Source: Artemia franciscana
Lineage: Eukaryota > Arthropoda > Branchiopoda > Anostraca > Artemiidae
Direction: 5' to 3'
DNA: 64,000 bases
NCBI RefSeq assembly: GCF_032884065.1
Contig: NC_088883.1
Span: 28,099,355-28,163,354, forward strand
Within the stretch, counting starts at the first letter, position 1; every line of letters begins with the position of its first letter. Position numbers and translations under genes: made by a program. The notes under the pieces were generated by a model that saw only the letters and a program-made list of their open reading frames with translations, ran no database searches and was not told the DNA's origin. Positions 44,156 to 55,194 of this stretch are shown here, piece after piece.

Positions 44156-46439
44156 TAAAACTGATTTACCCAGAGGGTAAAATACCTGCATGATGTAATG
44201 TAAGGGCAGTAACAAGAGCCCTGCCTTCTTGGTGGAATTTTCACAAATAATTTATCAGCATAAATTAAAAACATGGTCTTTGTTTTGACAAACATTGAAA
44301 AGAAAAACTTTTTTAATGTTTGTAAATTATAAAATGGATATCAACCAATAACAGTTGCATATTTAGAGACTGAAACACTGAAAGGACATATACATCAAAA
44401 TAGCATAATTGGTATTTAAAAAGAGGTTCTAGTAGATAAGTGAATAAACTTAATAATTTTAAGTATTTCATCTTAAATAACTTTAATAATAACCTTATTG
44501 ATACATAGCTTAGTTTTTTAGTTATGCATTGATACGTACAATTTTTCTCCATTTCTCTTTGGTAACAAGGTATGACAGTTTTACTATTACATAATTTTTC
44601 TCAATTGGATAGTGGCTTTTTACCCTAAATTGAATTGATGATGGCTAAATCAAGAATCAACAAATACATATGAATTGTATATATGGACTAAATATTTGGG
44701 AAAGGTCAGGTTCAAATTGAATCTGAAACAGAAACAAATATTATATTTTGATTCAGGATGAAATTCTGACTCTAGAGGTAAGTTTTTTTTTCTTAGATAT
44801 CTAAATACTATGTTAATATAAATATTTACTACAAAAAATTGCCATTTGAAGCTTATTCAGGAGTGGTAGTTATTATTTTCTTAAATACAAAAATGTTATG
44901 AAGAAAGTAAATCTACAAAATTAAAAAAGAAAAGCATGGATATTACCATTCAACTTTCCAAACAGAAAACTGTTAGCTAACAATTTTCCCAACAATAGTG
45001 TTTCCAACTAAAAACTGTCTGCTAACATTGCTAGAGAATATCTGACAAATTTAAAACATGTTGAAGTAAATTATTAGAGAATTTTAAGCCAATATTTCTA
45101 TTAGCTAGCAATCCTATTTCTACTGTCTAAATGAATACCTGTTAGTTAACATTATTAGTAAAACATTATTAGTTCACAAAAGGCTTGTGAACTGTCTTGG
45201 AATTGCCTTGTGTTTGTCTTTCATTGCTTACCTGAGTAGAGAGCTTGTTTTGGGGTGGTTTAACATATTCTTATGTTAGAAGTATGTTGCTGCATCTGCA
45301 TTGGAAAGTCAATGAAGGTAACTTAAGGATAGATATTCTTACACTATATGGTTTCTTACCAAGCCAATAATACATTTAGTGGTCCTCCTTTGTACATCTT
45401 CAATCAGCTATAGGCTGTATTACTTTTCAAAAAAGACCAGCTAGGAAGGTTCTTGTCTTACAGTTGTGTAACATATGGACCAGCAACCCCCCTCCCCCTT
45501 TCAGAACTCAAAACCAAATCTCTCATTCGTTCACTTTAGAAGGTTTTTAAGAATCTCTTATACATATTAAGATTTTAAACTGTAAATTCATTATTACAGA
45601 ATCTCTTATACATATTAAGATTTGTGCTTTTTGGCACAAGTTTTATAGCAAACAAAAAATGATACTTTTTACCTTTGGTACAAATCTTACTGCAAGCAAA
45701 AAATGATACTTTATAGACAACCAAAATTAGATTCAAACTTTTGAATAAAGCCAATTAGAAACCAGATTTCTATTTTCTGGTCTGGTCAATAAACTGGAGG
45801 TGAAAACCCTCGTTGTAATAAATCTTTGCAAGGAGGTTAGGCCATATGTTTTATAACCAAAAGAAGAGTTGTATTGCAACATTTCTGAGGTCAGTCTACC
45901 CAGTGCTTAATTTAGAAATCCGGGTTGATTCTGGATATATAAGGTGAACCAAAAGTTAGGAGCGTATTCAGTTTTTTGTACTCAGTCTTTGATGCACATT
46001 ATACTGCTATCGTTCATTGAAGTCATTTTACCTGAAGTTGTATATGAAGTAAGAAAATAAAATTATTGTCGATAATTGTGTTTGTCTTTGAGTCAAGGTA
46101 CCAGGTACAGTTCCTATTGTCTACTGGATCGTTCCCAAGGGAATCTGCCCAACTCGGGAGACCTGAACGTCATGACAATGATTTTGTCTTCATGATTATA
46201 GAAATTTGTCAATAGAACCCTCTCACTCCATGTCCCTTAACTAGAAAGCTCCCATACTACAATCCAACTTAACTTTATAAGAAACCCCTTAACTTTATAA
46301 GAAACCTCCCTGTAAATAACTTTAAAATTAACCCCCCCCCCCGTAACAGTTGTAGCTTAAACAGATCCTGCATGACCAGCTAGTAATAGTTCCCTAATAA
46401 GTCAAAGGCTTGAATATGCTTTGGAGACAGTTGGTGCAA
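44156..46439. other. Unassigned AT-rich sequence
   Basis: No gene recognised. A 25-bp block, AGAATCTCTTATACATATTA..., is repeated at about 45550 and 45599. A 21-nt stretch (44757-44777, DEILTLE) lies between an AG and a strong GTAAGT donor and could be a microexon, but this is weak. CAATAAATTATTTGTG-type sequence is unremarkable. Confidence 0.4.
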
Positions 46440-48016
46440 AGGAGTTGTCACCTCCTCAATGCCTCACTCGTTATGCTAAAGTTTGACTCTTTCTCACAAC
46501 TCTATTTTTAAAACAATTAAAAACTTTAGCATAAAGAGTGAGGCGTTGAGGAGGTGACAACCCCTATCATATACAGAATAATTTCTGTTTGTTTTAAAGT
46601 ATAATGTTGCTCCTTACTTGCAGTTAAAAAACTTGTTTTTTTATTTAATTTCTGAACGTTTTTTATTAATGCATGTTTGGATTTTGGCTCATTGCACATG
46701 AAAAATTAAAACAAAATTTGCATATTATTTTTTTTTGGCTAAATGGCTTTCTCATAGTTTTGATCAGGCGATTCTGATAAAAAAAAGGGGTGGGAGAGAA
46801 GGCCTAGATGTACTCCAGTTCTTGGTTACTTAAAAAGGCAACTAGAACTTTTTATTTTTATTTTTTACAAACGTTTTAATTAGTAATAAATATATGTAAC
46901 TTATGAATCAACTTATGTAACGAAACTCTTTTTATTACATATATGAGGGGGGTTCTCCCCCTATCAATACCTTGCTCTTTAAACTAAAGCTTTAATTTTG
47001 TCCCAATTCTTTAAAAATGACCTCTGAATCACAAAGGCCATAGAATAAATAGTTGAAATTACTAAAAATACTTTTTAGTGTAAAGAGTGAGGTATTGTGG
47101 AGGAGACGAACCCCCCTTATATATGTCATAATTTTTGTTCATTTTAGGTTCTAATGCTGCTCCTTACTTGCACCTGAGAAAACTTTTTTATATATATTTT
47201 CTCGTTTTTTTTTAATAATGCTAGAAAATTATTTGGTCCTTAATGAAAATTCTCTTCCCTTATGACAAATTCTTCTATGGAAAGATCATCCCACATAGCC
47301 TCCTCCCCCGAACCCCCTTTAACGTGAAAAAGCCCCACTGAAAATGTTTATACACGTCCCTATAACCATTTCTACATGTATATTTTTATTACTTATATAA
47401 GGGGGGTTCTCCCCCTATCAATACCTTGCTCTTTACACTAAAGCTTCAGTTTTGTCCCAATTCTTTAAAAATGACCTCTGAATCAGAAAGGCCATAGAAT
47501 AAACAGTTGAAATTACTAAAAATACTTTGGTGTAAAGAGTGAGATATTGTGGAGGAGATGAACCCCCTTATATATGTCATAATTTTTGTTCATTTTAGGT
47601 TCTAATACTGCTCCTTACTTGCACCTGAGAAAACTTTTTTATATATATTTTCTCGTTTTTTTTTAATAATGCTAGGAAATTATTTGGTCCTTAATGAAAA
47701 TTCTCTTCCCTTATGACAAATTCTTCTATGGAAAGATCATCCCACATAGCCTCCTCCCCCGAACCCCCTTTAACGTGAAAAAGCCCCACTGAAAATGTCT
47801 ATACACGTCCCTATAACCATTACTACATGTAAACAATGGTCAAAATTTTAACTTGCAGCCCCTCCCCTGGGGACTGTGGGGGATTAAGTTGTCCCAAAAG
47901 ACATAATTATTAGGGTTTTTGACTATGCTGAACAAAATGGATATCTCAAAATTTTGATCCATTGACTCTGGGAACAAGTGAGCGTGGGAGGGGGCCTAGG
48001 TGCCCTCAAATTTTGT
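46440..48016 (-). repeat. R1 repeat with internal 454-bp tandem duplication (copy j)
   Basis: Starts at the giant hairpin (arms about 46446-46492 and 46522-46575, GTCACCTCCTCAATGCCTCA type). It runs through CTTTAAACTAAAGC and the GGAAAGATCATCCCACATAGC block, then repeats 46931-47384 almost exactly as 47385-47838 (same GGGGGGTTCTCCCCCTATCA start, offset 454). It ends near 48016 at GTGCCCTCAAATTTT; the outer third with the terminal hairpin is missing. Flanking element sequence was never restored after truncation. Confidence 0.85.
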
Positions 48017-48230
48017 TGGGGGCGCAAATTCATAATATAACGTCTATAATGATTTTGTAGTTTTTAAAATGTATACTTACTACTTACTGTATGTAAGTAT
48101 AAGCAAATTGAAGAGGCTAGAACCACCACTGCTTCCCCATGATGGATAACCCAGGCTCATTGACTATCCAGAGGTGGACCCCCTCTTGTCCTCTCCCCAC
48201 CGATAAAAATGCTGAAGCTACGCCCCTGCT

Positions 48231-48790
48231 GTCAGCACCCATGGCGTTATTATTTTTTAATCCTTTTTGTACTGTCACTAATTCTTTCTCACAAAACAAA
48301 TCTTCCTTCATATCCTAGGTATCATAAACTTTTCATTTTCCTCTATATCAATTCGTGCAACTCTATCTTTGTGTAACCCAACCACAAAATGTTCTACCCA
48401 TCTATATTTTGTTCTTTCATTATCACTAATTGTGGCCCATTCCTATCCTTAACTGGGACAAGTCCAGATTGGCTTCTCTCTCTCAATTTATTGACATACC
48501 AGTACAATATTTTACTATTATACAGTATAGCTGCATCTTCCAGTTCCTTGACAATTTTATCCATGGCCTCCACTTCACACCTCCTTAGTTCATTTTTAAT
48601 GCTTTCTTCACTTTCATTACATTTCACTTGTTTTCATATGATCCATCACTCAGATAATTCTCGTACAAGCTCTCTTGTACATAATTCTTCTATCTATTAA
48701 ACATAAAGCTTTTTTTTACTAATATTCATAGCTGTGTTCCTAGCTTTCTCCCCCAAGACACCATTAGCAAATTCACATAATTATTTTCTT
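48231..48790 (-). pseudogene. LINE A-type fragment (pre-RT linker)
   Basis: Minus-strand reading gives KCNESEESIKNELRRCEVEA, MDKIVKELEDAAILYNSKIL, SQSGLVPVKDRNG and, after a shift, DIEENEK then KEDLFCEKELVTVQKGLKNN ending in MGADS at 48231. The same segments (ISDKE, DIEENEKVLDTLDVKED) open LINE A at 9535. The fragment stops just before the RT core, so it is 3'-truncated. Acidic/basic helical content fits the linker between endonuclease and RT. Confidence 0.75.
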
Positions 48791-49944
48791 AAAATTATTT
48801 CATCCATCTTCTTTGAAAAAAAAAAATTCAATTAGCTTTTGTAGGACAAAAAAAAATATGGGGTGTAAATAGTTTTACTATTTGGAAGAGTATAATTGTT
48901 TATGGGGCTTTGTCTTTTACTAGTAGGCTATATCCAAGTCCCAATAAGTTTTTTGTAATATTAAAATTAACAACAATTTAACCATGCAAGTATTTATTTA
49001 GTGTTTGAATACTGCTTAACGAGTTTTGGAATAAATTTTCTTTCTCTATAAATCCAAAGACAAATGTGGGCAAATACCCATCAGCCTAGTTTACAAAATG
49101 TGAATATTTTATAATGTCTTCTTCTCTCTAGGGGAAGGGGTTCCCTCCCTTCCCTGCCGGCACCTATGAACGTGTGCCAGTTGTGTGTAGGGGGCACAAA
49201 TTGGCTTGCTTCTAAGGGGCCAACATTTTGCCAAAGTGTTCTAATACATAGAAGTGAAGTAAAGAATACTCTGATACAGTCATATCAACTTAAAAATGAA
49301 GTGTAGTAAGTTGTAAGTACTACTTATTAGTATGAGATCTGCTCAAAAATTGTTCTTTCCCTTTTAACTTTTTCTTGAAACATGTAAATTTTTTCTAGAA
49401 GCTTAAGATTTGTAATATATTGTTCTGGGATAGACCTACACAATCCAAAGCTCCGTTTTGGGACAACCCACATCCATAGCGAAGTAGGACATGGGTTGTG
49501 CAGATTATCGTTTTGAGCACTGTTTAACATAGGGTTGGATCTTTTCAGAACCTGTGTTCAACCAAGCTATTCTTGCGTATTACAATTTTGAAAATCCTAT
49601 GTCTAAAACGCTTGAAACTCGTCAGATGAAAATGCTGTAGAGTTTGGTTGGGTTAGACATGGAGAACCTGAAAACCATTTTTGTCAAACACGCTTCAAAC
49701 CCAATGCCAAAAATTTCTAAATTTCTAAGTCAATCCATTTTCTAAAGCCCTATTTTTAATACCGTTGGCCACCATAAAAATAGAAATATTGATAATTTGA
49801 TCTTGAATGTTGGAATCTATGCTTTTCATGCTTGTATCTTTCAATAATTTTCTAGATTTTGCGCTCTATCTTCTCATGTTAATTAATTGCCTGGAACACT
49901 GAAGAGGGACTGACTGTGTATCTGACTCAATTGGGAAAGCATGG
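48791..49944. other. Unassigned sequence
   Basis: No gene, RNA or known repeat recognised. A 67-codon minus frame at 49327-49530 has no family resemblance. Confidence 0.4.
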
Positions 49945-50003
49945 AAAGCCATCACCTCTTTGGCATCTCTGCTGTTAAGCAAGGTAATTAGTATTATTGA
50001 TGG
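49945..50003 (+). pseudogene. 5S rRNA-like remnant (possibly 5S-derived SINE)
   Basis: ATCTCTGCTGTTAAGCAAGG then TTAGTATTATTGATGG follows the order of the 5S internal promoter region (GATC..GAAGTTAAGCA..GGTTAGTA.TTGGATGG). Several bases are missing between the two blocks, and the 5' half of 5S is not recognisable. The hAT-type MITE starts five bases downstream and interrupts it. Confidence 0.35.
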
Positions 50004-50007
50004 CTAA

Positions 50008-50428
50008 CAGGGTTGTCACCTGTAGCACAAAAGTGTTATTTTAGCATGATTTAATCATGTATAGTACGTGCTACATTGAATGTAGCACTTTTTCTCTTAT
50101 ATGACCGAATTGAAAATATAGACATTTAAGATGCAATTACATGATGTGTCTCACGTAAAAGTGTAGTCAGAATATTTTTCGTTTATGACAATAATCTGAT
50201 TCAAATAAGGGATATGCGTGTGTGCGTACACATTAGCATTCAGCGCTCTGATCAGCTCAGGATACTTTTTTATTCCTTTACATTAAAAAAAAAACTTAAA
50301 AACTAATCTAAGTACATTTGAACGGACTATCCGCAATTTTTTTTTTACTATAGCACCAAAAACTGCTGTTTAGCACGCAAATTTGGGGAATTGTAGCACT
50401 TTAGGAACTGACCATGATGACAACCCTG
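50008..50428. mobile_element. Non-autonomous hAT-type element (MITE, 421 bp)
   Basis: Begins CAGGGTTGTCACC and ends GATGACAACCCTG: an 11-bp terminal inverted repeat of the hAT type (CAGGG start). The flanking octamers, ATGGCTAA (50000-50007) and GTGGTTGA (50429-50436), match at 5 of 8 positions and all three differences are transitions, as expected for a decayed 8-bp target duplication. The interior repeats TGTAGCAC/GTGCTA motifs and is non-coding. Confidence 0.7.
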
Positions 50429-51089
50429 GTGGTTGAGGTGATTGGCTGCTTTTGCTCGAACATTATTACAGTCATTACAGTTCTCCACTTGTTTCTACCG
50501 CTTTCACTTGATAGATAGATGAAATCATCTATAAAACTTGACTAATATCAATTAAAAGACTATTTTTGCAAAGAAATATCTCAAACTTATGTCTTGTTAG
50601 CCATATGTTTTTATTACCTTCATGTTACTTGGTAAATCTTAGTGTAATTTAACGAATTCATGAACATACCATCAAGATCGAATTTTATTTTTATCTTATA
50701 CAAGCTAATAAATAAAATACAACACTTTTGAGTTGGTAAATAATCTATGAAGGCGTGTGGTCACGTGAAAGGCTACATATCTACTTACCTAATAAGTCAT
50801 TATGTTATTTAAATCTAATTACGAAAAAAAAAATCAAGAATTGGTTCTTCCCAGCTAGGCTGTTTAACTCTATTATTAAAAAAAGGATCTCAGACTCTTG
50901 ACCCCCCCCCCACCCTCTGCCGTACAGAAAACTGAGACTTCTAGCTAGTTTAGACCGTCATGTATTTTTAGGACAAGTCCAAGGACGAGGGGGGGTTCAA
51001 AACCTACTTCTAGTATTGTTTTTAAACAGATTGGAGAATAAGCACTATAGGGGTAGAGGAATCCTACTAGGCAAACTACAAGTGAAATT
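50429..51089. other. Unassigned sequence
   Basis: No gene seen. A run of 12 C at about 50902-50913 and a 7-G run at 50990. The sequence just upstream of 51090 may still belong to the hAT transposon, but it is too decayed to read. Confidence 0.35.
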
Positions 51090-51478
51090 CTAGAGCACTT
51101 TTTAGGTTTCATACCCTTGATTCAGACAACTGGTGCTAGTTTAACTGAAGCAATTGTCGAAATGTTGAAAGAATTATAACTTTGTATCGACGATTTACGC
51201 GGTCAAGGCTATGATAACGGAAGTAATATGAAAGGCAAACACTCCGGTGTACAAAAGAGAATCAAAGAGATTAAGCCGTAAGTGTGTTAATTACCTTGTA
51301 GCTCACATTCATTGAATCTTGTTGTTAATGATGCACCGCATTGTTGCTTGGAGGATACGAAGTTCTTTGCTTCGCTTCAAGAAATTTGTGTTTATTTTTC
51401 TGCTTCAACACAGCTGTTGGGATATTAAAAAAACATGCAACTAACTTGACGCTTAAGCCCCTTAGGAAACCGGATGGG
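51090..51478 (+). pseudogene. hAT transposase, N-terminal side of catalytic region (split gene, part 1)
   Basis: Plus-strand reading: EHFLGFIPLIQTTGASLTEA, IVEMLKEL, then after one stop LRGQGYDNGSNMKGKHSGVQ (the hAT D-N-x-x-N signature), KRIKEIKP, PCSSHSLNLVVNDA and FFASLQEICVYFSASTQ, then ILKKHATNLTLKPL at the break. This is the hAT/ZMYM-type transposase family (cut-and-paste DNA transposition). Stops and one-base shifts show it is dead. It is cut at 51478 by LINE E and resumes at 56780; no left terminal repeat was found. Confidence 0.85.
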
Positions 51479-51785
51479 TTCAAGTTCTTTATTAATATTT
51501 AACAATACATATTTAAAACTATTCACATAACATCCCTGGCAGGGAGACTGGCTCGAAAGCTGGGCGACAATACAAGCAGTATAAACAAACAAACCCAGAA
51601 GAAACGGATGTCACCACACTTCTCACTCTATCTCACACCAAAAAATAAATACCGAAAAACATTGATTAAAATTATTGTCAATATTTATCCGATAGCTGAA
51701 GGGCCGGGAGCTACTCACAAATTAATATTTACTAATTAGCAGAGCTTTGATTTTTGTTTTTAATGTTAATAGCGATAGACTCTGA

Positions 51786-52653
51786 TCAAAAAAAAAATTC
51801 ATATGTATTCCAATAATCTGAAATAACATTTTTAGGCGAAAATCTAGACCGTTCGGAGACAATGAAAGGCACAGGAAGCTTAGTTAAGGGACAACGAGGA
51901 TTATATGGTCGGACTGAGGGAGGGCCTGGAAAAAATGATTTAAAACAATCTGGTTGCAGATCCTTTAAACAAGGGACACGGAAAAGTATACATTGAAAAG
52001 CTAAAATTTGTCTAACCGGAATGATATTAAAATAACTGTAAAGACTCTTAGTTGGAGATTTACCAGGAAGAGGAACTGGGGAATAAAATAACATCTTAAG
52101 GATTCTCCTTGCATTATTTTGTAACTTCACAATTGGAGAAATATGTGACTGTAACGTACTCAAATAAATAATCGAACAATAGTTAATATACGAATGAACA
52201 AGAGAAAAATAAATTGATTTTAAAGCATAAAAAGGAAGGACAAATTTAAGACGATGCATTACACCTACGTTCCCTCCTAACTTAAGCCTTAGGCTAGTGA
52301 TATGAGCTTTCCAGCTTAAATTCTGGTCAACAATGACTCCAGGATACCGAGTTGTTTGCACTCGATTTATTTTTATTATTCGACCTCCAAATGTGAACCT
52401 CTTGTAACGCTGGTACTGCAGTAGAAGTTCTTGAAAAAAACATAAAAAGAGTCTTTGAAGTGTTGACAACCAATTGGTTACAATGGAACCAGTGAAGCAG
52501 CTTTCTCGGTGATAATTTGAGATTTGATTTTAGAGATTGATGATCTATGTCGCAGGTAGAGTTGGCTGTATCATCAGCAAATATTAAACTGAGATCCATA
52601 TCAGTCCTCTGGCAGGTTAGGCTTAGAGGGAGATCGTTTACACAGATAAGAAA
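51786..52653 (-). pseudogene. LINE E reverse transcriptase motif C and C-terminal tail
   Basis: 52599-52327 starts SLIFADDTANSTCDID (motif C FADD at 52570-52581), then CNQLVVNTSKTLFM. In another frame 52469-51786 gives TTRYPGVIVDQNLSWKAHIT, KSIYFSLVHSYINYCSIIYL, IVKLQNNARRILK and a tail ending VISDYWNTYEFFF with a stop at 51786. The layout and the AHI..L..K..+..G.++.+ pattern are those of CR1/jockey ORF2 C-termini. Confidence 0.88.
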
Positions 52654-53432
52654 TTACAGTGGTCCAAGTATGGACTCCTGAGGAACCCCCACAGCATTAG
52701 ACAGGTTTTCCTCATCTGAAATGTAGCCATTTGCATCCAATATTTGTTTTCTATCCTTGAGGTAAGATTCAAGTAGGAGACTCGCTTGTCCTCTAACACC
52801 GTAATTATGTAGCTTAGATAGTAGAATTTTATGAAAAATAGTGTCTAAAGCTTTTTTTATGTCAACAAATATTGTTGCAGGTAGCAGATCTTTATCCATG
52901 GCATCATTCAAAAACTGGGTTAGCTTTAATATTGCATGTTCTGTAGAGTATGAAGACCTGAATTCAAATTGAAATGGGCGGAAAAAATTTGTTTTTTTTT
53001 TCAAAAAACTGTATAACCTGTTATATATACACTTTTCAATAACTGCTAAAAGCGGAGGATAATGGAAGTAGGTCGATAATTGGATGGGTCTTGCTTGTTT
53101 CCTTCTTTATGTAGAGGAATAACTCGAGCAGTTCTCATCACTTCAGGGAAAGATCCGTGTTTGAAGCATAGATTGACCAGAGGAGCCAGCACTTGAGCAG
53201 AGCATCCAATGGTTTGTTTCAGTAGATAAGTTGATGAGTATTCGGTTCCTTCAGAATGTTCGTTCTTCATGATTTTTACCAGATTCTTAAGTTCCAATTC
53301 AGTTACGGTAGAGAGAAATATGGAATAATCGACGGGATGTGGTAGAAAGTCGCGAAATCCAGATTCCACATCCAAGCAGTCGTTCAAATTACTGTTTACG
53401 GTAGCACTTGACTTTTGCTTGTGTGAAGACAC
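52654..53432 (-). pseudogene. LINE E reverse transcriptase, fingers to motif B
   Basis: Piece 53432-53046 gives AQVLAPLVNLCFKHGSFPEV and TARVIPLHKEGNKQDPSNYR. After a frameshift, 53004-52654 gives RPFQFEFRSSYSTEHAILKL, PATIFVDIKKALDTIFHKIL (motif A; the second position of the usual KAFD is Leu) and VGVPQESILGPL (motif B, Glu for the usual Gly). A stop follows at once, and motif C lies in the next frame. These two substitutions at core positions suggest loss of polymerase activity. Confidence 0.86.
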
Positions 53433-53586
53433 TCGTTAATTATTGTCCAGGTCTTTTGGAGATCCTTCAGCTTCGAGAAATAGTTTCTCAAAATGAATTT
53501 TCGTCGCCCATCTTATCAGTCTTATAAGATAGTTTTTATAAGATTTGAATGTAGTTTTGTTATTTGATATGGGAGAATTTATGTAT

Positions 53587-54781
53587 TCAGCGTAAAGTCG
53601 ATTTTTTTTCTTCAATACTCTTAAGCAAGTCTCTTGTTATCCATGGCTTTACGGGCACCTGGTACTTTTTACACCTTTTCTTCACAAGAGGGCAAGTTTC
53701 ATTTAAAGCATTCTGAAATGTTTCAGTAAACGACCTGGATACAAATTCAACGTCATCTGACTCCAAGCATTGCGACCAATCAGTACAAAGTAACTTGGCA
53801 TTTAATAGCTTAACTGAACCTTGACCCATCCTTCTAGATTTTTTCATTTGACCCTTTCCACCGGAATACCGGAGAAACTCGCTCATAAGAATAAAATGAT
53901 CAGACACGTCAGTAAGTATTATGTCACACGACCCAACAGGGAAATTTACAAGTTGATTATCAATAATAGATGCATTTCGATTTGTAACCCGAGTTGGAAT
54001 CCAGACAAATGGAACAAAGCCAGCAGCCAATGATGTAGTAAGGAAGTCTGTAGCCAGAGTACTCGAAGGCGCAGAAGTACTTGAGTCATGACTTACTGAA
54101 GAAGTGTCAATGTTAAAGTCTCCCATGAGACTTTACTGCTGATGATGAACACTGTATATGTGTTCGATAATTTTATATCTATTCACTGTCAATAAAAAGG
54201 TATCATCCCTATTTTGAACTGTTTTACTTTCGTCATGGAAAGGCAGTGTGGTCTTCGAAGTTATCTATGACCATCTTAGCAAATTCTTCAAATTTTTTCA
54301 AATATTTCTTGGTGCTAGAACTAAGAGGGCGGTAGAACATGCATAAAAGAACCTTCTCAGATGCTCTGGTGACTTCGATAACCAGAAATTCGAACAGCAC
54401 TTCCTCATATAGAGAGTCTAAATCTTTGAATTCTTCAAAATGCAAAGGAGTATGGATGTAGAATGCAAGTCCTCCTTTCTGATTATTCAATCTGTTTTTC
54501 TGAAGTATTTGGTATCCTTGAATATTTGCCGCATTCAGGGTATTTGCATTCAAAAAAGTCTCACAAAGCCCCATAACTCCTCTGCCAGGAAGGAACGTAG
54601 ATAAAAAATCTAGGCTAGAAAGTACCCCACAACAATTCCAACTCGCAAGTCTAAAAAGGCCATTATTAACAGGAATAATTTCTTCAGATAAAAGATACCT
54701 ATTATGGGGTAAATTATCTTTAAGAGGGTCTTGGGCTAGATCATCACCTACATTTATTGAATTTAATATTTTACTCAACAC
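53587..54781 (-). pseudogene. LINE E ORF2 endonuclease domain, interrupted
   Basis: Part 1 (54781-54233): FRLASWNCCGVL, VMGLCETFLN (catalytic Glu), NRLNNQKGGLAFYIH and LLCMFYRPLSSSTKKYL. Part 2 (54126-53587): MGDFNIDTSS (catalytic Asp), TRVTNRNASIIDNQL and ILTDVSDHFIL (catalytic His). Between them, 54131-54232 is foreign: it is a Penelope-like tail. Apart from that insertion the active-site residues are all intact, so the endonuclease was probably functional when hit. Part 2 continues with the pre-RT linker ending in WITRDLLKSIEEKK. Confidence 0.87.
54131..54232 (+). mobile_element. Penelope-like element tail fragment inserted in LINE E
   Basis: CTGCTGATGATGAACACTGT, then TTTTATATCTATTCACTGTC and AATAAAAAGGTATCATCCCT match the 3' end of the Penelope-like element at 40235-40340 on its minus strand. 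The 14 bases of the other copy covering the hammerhead 3' core and stem I are missing. AGTAAA occurs at both borders and may be a short target duplication. Only the last 100 bp are present, an extreme 5' truncation. Confidence 0.8.
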
Positions 54782-55194
54782 AGTAGATTATCTCTCAAAC
54801 TGTTTCAGTCTATCAGACATATCAAAAAAATTACTTAACAAAATAATTTGCTTTTAAATTACTTGCCAAATAGTATCCAAAAGCATGAGACACAGTGAAA
54901 AGCGCGCAACATACCGGATCCTCTGGTGATGGACATACATTCAAAAAGATTAAACGCTCAATACCATTAACATCTAAAGCATCATTTTCTAATTCATCCA
55001 ACCGATCCTTCTGGTGTAACGCCAAAACTAATTATCAAGAAATAAGAACAATATAAACTGTACTGATTCCTTTTGGAAAAAAAAACAACTAAAAATAAAA
55101 ATAAATAAACACAATATAAGCGACATTTTGCATAATAAATACAATCTATAAAAACACAATAAATAAACACAGTCTAAGCGACATCTTGCAACGA

